A stretch of DNA of 32,380 nt from a virus: IMG/VR virus record IMGVR_UViG_3300023174_005893, positions 1-32,380 of that record; one strand, 5' to 3'. Position 1 is the first letter of the stretch. Each line of letters opens with the position of its first letter. Of the stretch, positions 1 through 8,077 are shown one piece after another. The position numbers were made by a program, and so were the translations under genes. The notes beneath the pieces are model-generated. The model was not told the origin of the DNA, made no database searches, and saw nothing but the letters and a program-made list of their open reading frames with translations.

Positions 1-201
1 ACACCCACCGTCATTCTCTCGCAGAGCGCCACTGCAAGAATCGTCAGCGCTGTCCAGATCGACTCTTCAACACAAACAATCAACTGGGCAAACGGTGTAA
101 CGCCCACAGGAACAGCCAACAAGCAGGATGTCTTCGGATTCAGCCTGATTCGCTCGGGTTCTGCGTGGAAGGTTCTTGGCCAGCTGAGCACATACGGATG
201 A
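1..201 (+). CDS. C-terminal end of a tail fibre/structural protein (5' truncated)
   Basis: Frame 1 is open from the first base to a TGA at 199-201 and encodes about 66 residues. The gene begins upstream of the window. The end reads INWANGVTPTGTANKQDVFG, followed by a serine/glycine-rich finish (WKVLGQLSTYG). From memory, this layout (a beta-rich repeat ending in a TGTANKxDVxxF-type motif) closes phage fibre or capsid-decorating proteins. The assignment rests on that resemblance plus the neighbouring adhesin-like gene 5 bases downstream. No catalytic motif is visible. It could equally be the end of another virion surface protein. Confidence 0.6.
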   Translation, partial: TPTVILSQSATARIVSAVQIDSSTQTINWANGVTPTGTANKQDVFGFSLIRSGSAWKVLGQLSTYG

Positions 202-205
202 TAAT

Positions 206-1237
206 ATGTTAGGAAGCACTTCATCATTCGCTGGTTCAATCGCCCCGCGAAACGTAACCAACCAGACGTTCCGCTACTTTAGGTTCGCGGTGACAAAAGT
301 ACGAGACATCACACAGGATCCAACCTACCCGGTCGGAATGATGCAGATGGCTGAGTTCCAGCTCATGTTCATGGGTACTCGTGTCGATTACACAGGGGCA
401 ACTGCAACCAACACAGGTGGTTATAATCCGTCTGGTCAAGATGCAAGTAAGGCCATCGACAATAACACAGCCACTGTCTTCCTTGACGTGTCCGGCAATG
501 GAACGATAGGCCCCGATGCGACAGGAGTTATAAAGTCCTGGGTCCTACAGATTGATTTTGGTTCCAGGAGGACAGTCGACGGCTTCAGATACATCACGGG
601 TGCTGACGTCAACGGTCGCGATCCAGTCCGCTGGGTTCTAGAGGGAAGCAACGACAGTACGACTTGGTCAACGATCCATGTCCAATCAACAGATGCTTCG
701 ATTACTACCAGCAGGACTACAGCGACACAGATCTTCTACATCACAAGAGGACAAAGCCCGTACATCGCTGGCCTCTACAGGACAAGGTACTCGGGTTACT
801 TTTCAGATGATGTTAACTTCTTTGCAACGGCAACAGCAACTGCGACCACTGTTCAAACAACAGTCATCGAAGAACCTATCACAGATGATGGCGAAAACTT
901 TAGCATGCAGTGGTTGGGATACTTCCTGCCCACAACTACAGAAACATATACTTTTTACCTCAGCTCAGATGATGCATCCTATATGTGGATAGGAAACAAT
1001 GCTGTCTCTGGATTCACGACAGCTAATGCAACAGTCAATAATGGCGGTCTTCACGGACCCGTAGAATTTTCAGGAACGGCAGCTTTGACAGCGGGTGTCT
1101 ATTATCCGATTAGGATCCAGTATGGTGAGTTAACCGGCGGCGACGTCTTAACATTCAATCACTCGACACCCACGATCGGAAAAACGACCAACGTCACAGG
1201 AAAAGTATTCTACCGACCAGCAACTAGGGGTTTCTAA
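206..1237 (+). CDS. Adhesin-like protein with discoidin (F5/8C) and PA14-like domains
   Basis: 343 residues with no signal peptide or membrane segment. Residues about 20-180 resemble an F5/8 type C (discoidin) carbohydrate-binding fold: a YFRF start, a MAEFQL strand, the ASKAIDNNTAT segment and a WVLQIDFG strand, then VRWVLEGSNDSTTW. Residues about 190-340 resemble a PA14/GLEYA-type module: GLYRTRYSGYFSDD, then a WLGYFLPTTTETYTFYLSSD segment that reaches DDASYMWIG, and VYYPIRIQYGE near the end. Both folds usually bind sugars or cell-surface ligands. The gene starts just after a fibre-like gene, and its stop overlaps the next start by one base (TAATG). I infer a receptor-binding or head/tail decoration protein. 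No strong Shine-Dalgarno precedes the ATG at 206. Confidence 0.7.
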   Translation: MLGSTSSFAGSIAPRNVTNQTFRYFRFAVTKVRDITQDPTYPVGMMQMAEFQLMFMGTRVDYTGATATNTGGYNPSGQDASKAIDNNTATVFLDVSGNGTIGPDATGVIKSWVLQIDFGSRRTVDGFRYITGADVNGRDPVRWVLEGSNDSTTWSTIHVQSTDASITTSRTTATQIFYITRGQSPYIAGLYRTRYSGYFSDDVNFFATATATATTVQTTVIEEPITDDGENFSMQWLGYFLPTTTETYTFYLSSDDASYMWIGNNAVSGFTTANATVNNGGLHGPVEFSGTAALTAGVYYPIRIQYGELTGGDVLTFNHSTPTIGKTTNVTGKVFYRPATRGF

Positions 1238-1437
1238 TGATTCAAGAACTTTTAAAAGACGAAGAGGGACAGTCCACCGTCGAGTACATGCTGCTCATCA
1301 GCGTGATCGTGATCGCGATCGTTGCCGCGGCTTACGTCTTCATCGAGCCGTTTAAGCAGGGCGTCCTTGACTTAGGAAAGGACATCAAGAAGATCCTATC
1401 TGATGGCAAGATAGGAAGAGTAGGAACAGCTCGTTAA
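1237..1437 (+). CDS. Flp/Tad-type pilin-like small membrane protein
   Basis: 66 residues. A short charged leader (MIQELLKDEEG) is followed by QSTVEYMLL and a hydrophobic helix at about residues 18-37. This matches the known processing site of Flp pilins: cleavage after Gly11 would leave a mature protein with Glu at position 5 and Tyr at position 6. The helix is followed by an amphipathic, lysine-rich tail, and the short total length is typical of Flp pilins. The start ATG overlaps the stop of the adhesin-like gene by one base, so the two are probably translated together. No prepilin peptidase or secretion ATPase is in the window, so processing would need a host Tad or type IV pilus system. 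A plain phage membrane protein is the alternative, but the G|xxxxEY signature argues against it. Confidence 0.72.
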   Translation: MIQELLKDEEGQSTVEYMLLISVIVIAIVAAAYVFIEPFKQGVLDLGKDIKKILSDGKIGRVGTAR

Positions 1438-1467
1438 CTACGACGAGGTCAGAAATACAATCTGTTC

Positions 1468-3339
1468 ATGGAAAAACAGATTATTTTTGTTGCAGATCTC
1501 TTCGCTGAACAGTATGCCGGCGGTGCTGAACTAACGTCAGATGCACTAATTGAAGCATCACCCGCACTTGTCAAGAAAGTTCACGCAAAGAACTTAACAG
1601 TTGAGTTCTTGCAACAGAACGTTGATGCTTTCTGGATCTTTGGTAATTTCTCATCTATTAACTGGTCGTTGATTCCAGTCATTGCAGCTAATCTCCGTTA
1701 TGCAGTGCTTGAGTATGACTATAAGTTCTGCCTCCATCGATCGATTGAGAAGCACTTGCATGAGACAGGACAAGAATGTGACTGTCATAAGCGCCAGCTA
1801 GGACAGCTTGTTGCAGGCTTCTATCAAGCAGCAGATGCAATCTTCTGGATGTCTGAGCAGCAGCGTGCAAGATACACAGAGAGGTTCCCAAATCTGTTAG
1901 GGCACAGGAATTCACACATTCTAAGCTCTGTATTTGATGCACGCTTCTTTGATAAGATAAATCATCTCAAGAGCAATACTACTGACAGAAGTGGTTGGAT
2001 CGTTCTTGGATCTAAGTCATGGATCAAGGGCTATGAAGATGCGGTGAAGTGGTGTGAGGACAATGGAAAGAAGTTCCAGAGCTACTGGGATGTCCCATAT
2101 GAGGATCTTCTTAATACTATGTCAAGATCTGAGGGATTCGTCTATCTTCCACGAGGTGGTGACACTTGTCCTCGCATGGTAATCGAAGCGAAGCTGCTTG
2201 GTTGTGACGTCGTCACCAACGATAATGTGCAGCATGCATCAGAAAAATGGTGGAATGCCAACCCAGATGATGTCTGTGATTATTTGATGGGTAGGCCTGA
2301 TGTGTTTTGGGCGGTCATAAATAATGTGATCCAGCAGCAACCGACGCTGTCCGGTTACAGCACAACCTACAACTGTGTTGATCAAAACTATCCATTCGTT
2401 GAGTCGATCACGTCTCTGCTTGATGTCTGCGACGAGGTGGTAGTTGTTGATGGAGGATCAACAGATGGAACTTGGGAAGTCCTCTCTGCGATGTCAAATG
2501 AGAACCCGAAACTCAAGATCAAGCAGATTGAACGCAACTGGAGTCATCCACGGCACTCTGTCTTTGACGGCATGCAGAAGGCAGCTGCACGAGATCTCTG
2601 CACGGGTGACTTCTGCTGGCAGCAGGATGTCGATGAGGTAATCCACCAGAATGATTACCAGAAGATTCGTAATTTGCTCACCTCTACACCTAAGAGCGTC
2701 AATCTCATCTGTCTACCTGTGACTGAGTTCTGGGGTAGTAAGGGCAAGATCCGAATCGATATTAATCCCTGGAAGTGGCGTCTGAGTAGAAACCACCCAG
2801 AGATCACACATGGCATTCCTGCAATCTTACGTCGACAAGATGAGAATGGTGACCTCTACTCTGCACCAGGATCAGACGGCTGTGATTACATCACACGGAG
2901 CACGGGAGATCTTGTTCCAAATGTCAACTTCCACACGCAGCAGACAGAGCAACTGCGTCAAGCTGCGACGAGAGATCCTGCAGCAAGGCAGCAGTACGTG
3001 CAGTGGTTTACTGCGGTAATCCAGAACTTGCCAGGTGTCTACCATTATTCATGGTTCAATCTTCCTCGCAAGATTAGAACTTACAAGAACTACTGGTCAC
3101 GTCATTGGCAGAGCATGTATAACATCAGTCAGGATGACACAGCAGAGAACAACATGTTCTTCAATAAGCCCTGGTCAGACGTAAGCGACGATGAGATCGA
3201 CCTACTTGCAGCCCGTCTTGAGCAAGAAATGGGTGGCTGGATCTTCCACCGCAAGATTGATTGGAACAATCCCACACCGAGTGTTATGGTTAATGAAGTA
3301 ACACATCCGGCTGTGATGGAAGATTATGTCAACGCCTAA
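1468..3339 (+). CDS. Two-domain glycosyltransferase (GT4-like + GT2)
   Basis: 623 residues. The first ~290 form a GT-B (GT4-like) glycosyltransferase. Near residues 190-270 are the strand WIVLGSKSWIKG and a donor-site segment LPRGGDTCPRMVIEAKLLG, where the usual EX7E motif appears as DX7E. From about residue 305 a GT-A (GT2) domain begins (YNCVDQNYPFVESI) with VVVVDGGSTDGTW near 323 and a metal-binding DVDE at 387-390. GT2 enzymes transfer sugars from nucleotide donors with inversion, and GT4 enzymes usually do so with retention. One chain could therefore add two different sugars in order. The ATG at 1468 lacks a close Shine-Dalgarno. The 3' end overlaps the next gene by 14 bases. Confidence 0.85.
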   Translation: MEKQIIFVADLFAEQYAGGAELTSDALIEASPALVKKVHAKNLTVEFLQQNVDAFWIFGNFSSINWSLIPVIAANLRYAVLEYDYKFCLHRSIEKHLHETGQECDCHKRQLGQLVAGFYQAADAIFWMSEQQRARYTERFPNLLGHRNSHILSSVFDARFFDKINHLKSNTTDRSGWIVLGSKSWIKGYEDAVKWCEDNGKKFQSYWDVPYEDLLNTMSRSEGFVYLPRGGDTCPRMVIEAKLLGCDVVTNDNVQHASEKWWNANPDDVCDYLMGRPDVFWAVINNVIQQQPTLSGYSTTYNCVDQNYPFVESITSLLDVCDEVVVVDGGSTDGTWEVLSAMSNENPKLKIKQIERNWSHPRHSVFDGMQKAAARDLCTGDFCWQQDVDEVIHQNDYQKIRNLLTSTPKSVNLICLPVTEFWGSKGKIRIDINPWKWRLSRNHPEITHGIPAILRRQDENGDLYSAPGSDGCDYITRSTGDLVPNVNFHTQQTEQLRQAATRDPAARQQYVQWFTAVIQNLPGVYHYSWFNLPRKIRTYKNYWSRHWQSMYNISQDDTAENNMFFNKPWSDVSDDEIDLLAARLEQEMGGWIFHRKIDWNNPTPSVMVNEVTHPAVMEDYVNA

Positions 3340-4057
3340 AGTACTGGTCACGATATGCTGCTACAATCACGGCAAGTATCTTGATGAAGCAGTTCAGAGT
3401 ATTATCGACCAGACATACACAAATTTGGATATCTGCATAGTTGACGATGGATCAGATGCAGATCAGAATATTGGCAGGATAACAAAAGATCTGCAGCAAA
3501 GAGACACTAGAATCCGCGTCATTACATTACCTAAAAATATTGGTAAGTGGCATGGCCTCAATGAGGCCATAAGGACGTCTGATGCAGTTCTTTGCACATC
3601 ACATGATGCAGATGACATCTCGCTTCCTGACAGGATTGAGAGACAAGTTACGTGCCTCATGAAGACACAAACACTTCACAACCTTTGTGGATTCCATCAT
3701 TGCTGGTCAGAAGATGATGTTGCCAGGATTAAAAAAGATTACACGTCCCCCACCGAACTCCAAGCAGTAGACCCAGAGATTGTCTCAAGAGCAGTTATGA
3801 CGGGTAGAAGCACTCCAGGAATAAACCATTACTTTACAGGACAATTTGAGACAGCAGGTGTTAGTGCTCTATTTTATAGACAGATTTGGGAGATGGGCAT
3901 AAGATTTAATCCGCCCAGTGTAGGAATTAGAACACTTGTTAGTGAAGATAGTGATTTTAATTTTAGAGTAACTGCTCTATTGAGCAGAACATCAATCCTA
4001 GCAGAGCAGCCTTACTGCTATAGAAGAAATACTAGCACAAATACGGAACTAAGATGA
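3326..4057 (+). CDS. GT2 family glycosyltransferase
   Basis: 243 residues with a classic GT-A start: VLVTICCYNHGKYLDEAV, then IVDDGSDAD, and a metal-binding DADD at residues 94-97 (SHDADDISLPDR). This is the inverting GT2 fold that uses nucleotide sugars. The protein has no transmembrane helices, so it is likely cytoplasmic and acts on a soluble or membrane-associated acceptor. The ATG lies inside the end of the preceding double glycosyltransferase gene (14-base overlap), and its own stop overlaps the next start as ATGA, which implies translational coupling. Donor and acceptor cannot be read from the sequence. Confidence 0.88.
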   Translation: MSTPKVLVTICCYNHGKYLDEAVQSIIDQTYTNLDICIVDDGSDADQNIGRITKDLQQRDTRIRVITLPKNIGKWHGLNEAIRTSDAVLCTSHDADDISLPDRIERQVTCLMKTQTLHNLCGFHHCWSEDDVARIKKDYTSPTELQAVDPEIVSRAVMTGRSTPGINHYFTGQFETAGVSALFYRQIWEMGIRFNPPSVGIRTLVSEDSDFNFRVTALLSRTSILAEQPYCYRRNTSTNTELR

Positions 4058-4770
4058 AGATTCTTTTTAAGTACCCAACAAGGGGTAGACCGCTTAAGTT
4101 CTTTAGAGCTCTAGATCGCTACTATGAGCTTATGACAGGGAGTAATTTTGAATTTGTAATATCAATTGACAGAGATGATGAAACCATGAACAACCATGAG
4201 GTAACATCACTCTTGTCAAGATATCAAAATCTATCATTTATTGTCGGTAACTCAAAAAATAAAATTGAAGCAATAAATGCTGATTTAATAGGAAAAGACT
4301 TTGATATTCTAGTGCTTGTAAGCGATGACATGATACCAGAGATAAACGGATTTGACGATATCATTCGCGCTGAAATGAAGAAAAACTACCCCGATCGAGA
4401 CGGTGTGTTGTGGTTCTTTGATGGATGGAGAAGAGATCTAAACACGCTCTGCATTCTCGGGAAGAAATACTACGATAGATTTGGCTACATCTATCATCCT
4501 GCCTACAAGAGCTTTTGGTGCGATACAGAGTTCACAGAAGTTGCTAATATGCTAAAAAAGCAGGTCTTCATAGACAATGTCATTATTAGACATCTTCACC
4601 CCGACGTAGTCATGCAAGATAAAAATGCTTTTACTAAGTTTAATGAAATTCTTCCCGAGTTTGTTGAGCACAAGAGCTTTGGTCACGATGCTACATGGCA
4701 AAAAAATAGCTTACAGGTGACCCTGATAGAGATGTCTACCAGACAAGAAAATCAAAAAATTTTGACATAA
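4054..4770 (+). CDS. GT-A-type glycosyltransferase-like protein
   Basis: 238 residues. It opens with ILFKYPTRGRPLKFFRALDRYY and a strand ending FVISIDRDDETMNN, a pattern seen in glycosyltransferase-like proteins of phages and bacteria. A candidate metal-binding SDDM follows at residues 90-93 (LVLVSDDMIPEI), then a FDGWRRDLNTLCILGKKYYD segment and an acidic/aromatic C-terminal half. It is coupled to the upstream GT2 gene through an ATGA overlap and is followed by a 59-base gap with a hairpin. The fold assignment is reasonable, but I cannot name a sugar. The gene is clearly more AT-rich than the double glycosyltransferase upstream. Confidence 0.68.
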   Translation: MKILFKYPTRGRPLKFFRALDRYYELMTGSNFEFVISIDRDDETMNNHEVTSLLSRYQNLSFIVGNSKNKIEAINADLIGKDFDILVLVSDDMIPEINGFDDIIRAEMKKNYPDRDGVLWFFDGWRRDLNTLCILGKKYYDRFGYIYHPAYKSFWCDTEFTEVANMLKKQVFIDNVIIRHLHPDVVMQDKNAFTKFNEILPEFVEHKSFGHDATWQKNSLQVTLIEMSTRQENQKILT

Positions 4771-4791
4771 ACTAGACTTTTTATAGATTAT

Positions 4792-4810
4792 TCTTCAAAA
4801 AGATTGAAGA
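4792..4810 (+). other. Small hairpin in the leader of the FkbM-type gene
   Basis: A perfect 7-base inverted repeat (TCTTCAA at 4792-4798, TTGAAGA at 4804-4810) flanks a 5-base AAAGA loop in one of the few intergenic gaps of the island. No T-tract follows, so it is not a typical intrinsic terminator. An AAGGAGA Shine-Dalgarno at 4814-4820, one of the best in the window, lies directly downstream. It may be an RNA-processing or translation-tuning element. Confidence 0.35.
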
Positions 4811-4829
4811 CACAAGGAGAAATTAATAA

Positions 4830-5447
4830 ATGGATTATTCCCAGTATGGTGAAGACCAATTAATAAGCAATTATTTTAATGGTAGAACTGGTTTTTTTAT
4901 AGACATTGGTGCAGCTGATGGCATTGAAAATTCTAATACAAGAAAACTAGCAGAATTGGGATGGACGGGTCTTTTAGTAGAGCCTTGTCGTCATTTTTTT
5001 GAACCTCTAAGCGCCCTTTATGCAAAAAATAATAATGTCAAGCTATACAATGGTGCAATCTCTGATTTTGATGGGAAAACAATGTTTTATGTGTATGAAA
5101 CAGGTTGTGATTCTCAAATATCAACTATTTCAATTGTTCAAAAAGAAAGCATAGAAAAGTCAACCTGGTTCGATGGGAATTTTACTGAGAGCTATGAGGT
5201 TGATGTAAAAACACCGCGCTCTTTAATGAGAGAATATGATGTTCCGCTTGACATTCAATTTATCGATATAGATGCAGAAGGTTCTGACATGAAGATATTA
5301 AAAGCATGGCCCTGGAATGACTTCAATGTTGAACTTTTTTGTATTGAACCTTCTATGGGTAGAGAAGTATTGGACTCATTTATGGCATCTAAAGGTTATG
5401 TGAACAACATGTCTACAGGCGGTAATATGTTCTTCATTAGAAGATGA
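4830..5447 (+). CDS. FkbM family methyltransferase
   Basis: 205 residues. The start YSQYGEDQLI leads to the SAM-binding loop FFIDIGAADGIENSNT, then GLLVEPCRHFF, the acidic strand end after the loop. Later come the strand IQFIDIDAEGSDMKIL and a closing NMFFIRR. These are the hallmarks of FkbM-type (Methyltransf_21) SAM-dependent methyltransferases, which often O-methylate sugars in glycan clusters. The length fits the family. A strong AAGGAGA Shine-Dalgarno sits 9 bases before the ATG, and the stop overlaps the next gene start (ATGA). I infer capping or decoration of the glycan made by the flanking transferases. Confidence 0.85.
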   Translation: MDYSQYGEDQLISNYFNGRTGFFIDIGAADGIENSNTRKLAELGWTGLLVEPCRHFFEPLSALYAKNNNVKLYNGAISDFDGKTMFYVYETGCDSQISTISIVQKESIEKSTWFDGNFTESYEVDVKTPRSLMREYDVPLDIQFIDIDAEGSDMKILKAWPWNDFNVELFCIEPSMGREVLDSFMASKGYVNNMSTGGNMFFIRR

Positions 5448-6349
5448 TTATGAAAAAAGCAATAGTTCTATTTCCGTATAAAGAGCGAGATCTATCTGAT
5501 CTAAGCAATACATCAACAGCTGTTTGCAGACAGCTTGTAAATCTAGGTTATGAAGTAAAAAGCATCTCTATGCTTTCTAGCCAGAATGGAGATTATAGAG
5601 ATGATGTTGAAAAAGATGCGTTTAATCTTTTAAATAGTGGATTTGATGCAAATTTTATACTTGCTTTAGATTACGGACCTTGGCCAGGTACATACTGGAA
5701 TAAGGCAAATTTTCCAAATGTTCATCTTGTGTATGAGTGCGGTGATGAGCCTCAATCATTTTATTCTCATTCAAGAAAAGCACACAACTCTGATCTGATC
5801 TTGACACCTGACTATCGGTGTCATTCTTTGTATAGTGAAGTTTTTAAAAAAAGATCAATGTGGTGGCCGCAATTCGCAATTGATGAAACATACCTAAAGG
5901 AATTTCATGATCCTTCTAGCATTTGTGTGTCTACATGCGGCGACCGCGGTCCAATAACACGACATGTGCAAGATGCACTCAAAGAAAAATTTATCAATAA
6001 AAGAGTCTGGGGAGACGATCATGCAAATTTTCTCGCCTCAGGAACTGTCATATTTCAAGAAAGTAAGAATAAAGAAATCACAAGAAGAGTTATTGAAGGC
6101 GCCTGTCTGGGACGATGTGTAGTATCTGACAGGCCAGCAGAATCTTCTAGATATTTTGATGTCCTTAAAGAAGGCGATGAAGTAATTTGGTATGACACAA
6201 AAGAAGAAGCAGTAGAAAAAATTACTTATTTACTTGATCATCCTGACAAAGCTAGAGAAATAGGTCACAGAGCAAAACTTAGAGTCGCCAAAGAGCACAC
6301 GTGCTCAACAAGGATAAAATCTTTGATTGAAAGGATAGAATCACTTTGA
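5444..6349 (+). CDS. GT-B glycosyltransferase-like protein (Glyco_trans_1_2 type)
   Basis: 301 residues. The N-terminal half has a Rossmann-like start (KAIVLFPYKERDL) and an acceptor-domain strand region (NVHLVYECGDEPQSF). The C-terminal half carries a donor-side pattern, RRVIEGACLGRCVVSDR, followed by EGDEVIWYDTKEEAVEKI and a LLDHPDKAREIG helix. This is the layout of the CgeB/DUF3880-like GT4 relatives. The first ATG (5444) overlaps the previous stop, and a second in-frame ATG at 5450 is a possible start. The product is probably cytoplasmic, and the sugar is unknown. Confidence 0.75.
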   Translation: MIMKKAIVLFPYKERDLSDLSNTSTAVCRQLVNLGYEVKSISMLSSQNGDYRDDVEKDAFNLLNSGFDANFILALDYGPWPGTYWNKANFPNVHLVYECGDEPQSFYSHSRKAHNSDLILTPDYRCHSLYSEVFKKRSMWWPQFAIDETYLKEFHDPSSICVSTCGDRGPITRHVQDALKEKFINKRVWGDDHANFLASGTVIFQESKNKEITRRVIEGACLGRCVVSDRPAESSRYFDVLKEGDEVIWYDTKEEAVEKITYLLDHPDKAREIGHRAKLRVAKEHTCSTRIKSLIERIESL

Positions 6350-7443
6350 AATCAAAAATAAAAATTGCTTTTTATTCTCATGTAATAGATTTTGCAGGCA
6401 CTTGGCGCTCACATGAAAGGATCGCAGAAGTCTTACAACACGATTCTTCATATGAAGTTTATGTTTTTTATTCCGATAATGTTGAACACAATCGTCTTGA
6501 GATTTCTAAAAACATCTTAAATAAGTGCAAATTTGTTAAATTTTATAGAACAGTTAAGAAGAACGGATCCGATACAGGATACGCTCCTATTGATACGAAT
6601 ATTTCAGATATCGCTAAAGAGCACAAGATAGATGTCTTTCATTTTGCTAGAAGTGGTTATTATGAATGGCCATTCACTTCTAGAATGTGTCCAATTCAAA
6701 TTGAAACAAATATCTTTGGCTATGTGGATAATAGTGACTTTCTTGATGGCTCTATAGTAATTTCAAAGTGTCTAAAGATTGAAGAGCGCGAATCAAAAAA
6801 AATCATTCCAAATGCAATACCTACGCCGCGCCTGAGCACAAAAGAAAATCTAAGGCAACAACTAGGAATAGATGAAGATGAAATAGTGTTTGGTAGAATA
6901 GGCAGACCTGATAATTTTACACCTATTTCGCTTGCAGCTTACAGAGAATTCATAAAATACTGCAAGATAAAATCAAAATATGTCATTATTGGTGCTTGCC
7001 AAGCAGCAAAAGACTATATTTCTTCAAATCATTTGTCTGACAACGTTATATTGATAGAATGCACTAATGATGATGATTACATAGAAAAATTCAATAATAC
7101 AATCGATGTTTTTGCACACTACAGGTCAGATGGAGAAATTTGCAGTACAGCAATAGCACAAGCCATGATGCATGGAAAGCCTGTTATTACACACTTTGCT
7201 GGACAAAATGGACAAGTTGAGAATATCGGTAATGGTGGTTTTTGTGTAAATTCTGTAGACGATTATCACAAGTGTATGCATTATCTAAGCAATAAAGACA
7301 ACTTGAAGATACTGTCAGACAATGCTAAAAAGTTTGCAATGGAAAATTATGAACAAAATTTTGTTGTAAGAGCAATCAAGAATTTTTATAATGAAATTAT
7401 TGAACAGAAAGGTATCTTCAATGAAAAAGATAATCGCTTTTAG
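6346..7443 (+). CDS. GT4 family glycosyltransferase (TTG start)
   Basis: 365 residues. The N-terminal domain has IAFYSHVIDFAGTWRSHERI. The C-terminal donor domain has FGRIGRPDNFTP, VIIGAC and the donor motif DGEICSTAIAQAMMHGKPVI. In this motif the second Glu of EX7E is replaced by Gln, which is unusual but does not rule out activity. The C-terminus has the usual LSDNAKKFAMENY helix. The start is a TTG at 6346 that overlaps the previous stop, with AAGGA about 10 bases upstream; no suitable ATG lies near. The 3' end overlaps the next gene by 23 bases. Confidence 0.85.
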   Translation: MKSKIKIAFYSHVIDFAGTWRSHERIAEVLQHDSSYEVYVFYSDNVEHNRLEISKNILNKCKFVKFYRTVKKNGSDTGYAPIDTNISDIAKEHKIDVFHFARSGYYEWPFTSRMCPIQIETNIFGYVDNSDFLDGSIVISKCLKIEERESKKIIPNAIPTPRLSTKENLRQQLGIDEDEIVFGRIGRPDNFTPISLAAYREFIKYCKIKSKYVIIGACQAAKDYISSNHLSDNVILIECTNDDDYIEKFNNTIDVFAHYRSDGEICSTAIAQAMMHGKPVITHFAGQNGQVENIGNGGFCVNSVDDYHKCMHYLSNKDNLKILSDNAKKFAMENYEQNFVVRAIKNFYNEIIEQKGIFNEKDNRF

Positions 7444-8077
7444 CCTGTGGGGCGACAATCCAAAATACACAATTGGTGCCATCAAAAACGCTATTCTAGC
7501 AAAAGAGTATTACCCAGGATGGGTGACAAGATTCTACGTAGGATCAGACGTTGACAATGCGATCTTAGCAGATCTTAAAGAAAATGATGCCGAAGTTATA
7601 GTCATGCCAGAAGAGGGTAATTGGACAGGAATGTTCTGGAGATTTTTACCTGCTGCAGATCCAGATGTTGAAGTTATGATAAGCAGAGATACAGATTCAC
7701 GGTTATCAAAGCGGGAGTCTGAGGCTGTCAATGAATGGATTCAATCTAGCAAGATGTTTCACATAATGAGAGATCATCCACATCATAACACACACATCCT
7801 GGGTGGTATGTGGGGCGTCAAATCTCCCTTACTAAGAAATATTGATAAAATGATAAATGATTACAACAAGGGAAACTTTTGGCAAGTAGATCAAAACTTT
7901 CTTAGAGAAGTCATTTATCCTATTGTAGCAAACACTTCTTGTGTCCACGATGAATTTTTTGAAATGAAAAAGTGGCCATCACCTAGAAATGGATTCGAAT
8001 TTGTAGGTCAAGTTTTTGATGAGAATGAAGTAACAGTTGCTGAGCATATTGAATCACTTAAGAGTCATCTTCGATGA
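7421..8077 (+). CDS. GT-A glycosyltransferase-like protein with DTD motif
   Basis: 218 residues from the ATG at 7421. An in-frame ATG at 7391 would add 10 residues, but the one at 7421 has AGAAAGG eight bases upstream and gives the expected MKKIIAFSLWGDNPKYTIGA start. Residues 84-95 read VEVMISRDTDSR, with a DTD metal site at 90-92 typical of GT-A enzymes. HILGGMWGVKSPLL and a late aromatic region (WQVDQNFLREVIYP) follow. The DQNFL pattern recalls family 8-type transferases. The gene overlaps its upstream neighbour and ends in an ATGA overlap with the next. The sugar is unknown. Confidence 0.72.
   Translation: MKKIIAFSLWGDNPKYTIGAIKNAILAKEYYPGWVTRFYVGSDVDNAILADLKENDAEVIVMPEEGNWTGMFWRFLPAADPDVEVMISRDTDSRLSKRESEAVNEWIQSSKMFHIMRDHPHHNTHILGGMWGVKSPLLRNIDKMINDYNKGNFWQVDQNFLREVIYPIVANTSCVHDEFFEMKKWPSPRNGFEFVGQVFDENEVTVAEHIESLKSHLR

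Noticed and set aside
678-992. + strand open frame of 104 codons inside the discoidin/PA14 gene
   Set aside because: Gln/Ser/Arg-rich out-of-frame translation of a gene whose own frame shows two recognisable folds.
2316-2324. CATAAATAA match to the late-promoter pattern
   Set aside because: It lies in the middle of the double glycosyltransferase gene with no start codon in a real gene nearby, so it is likely chance.
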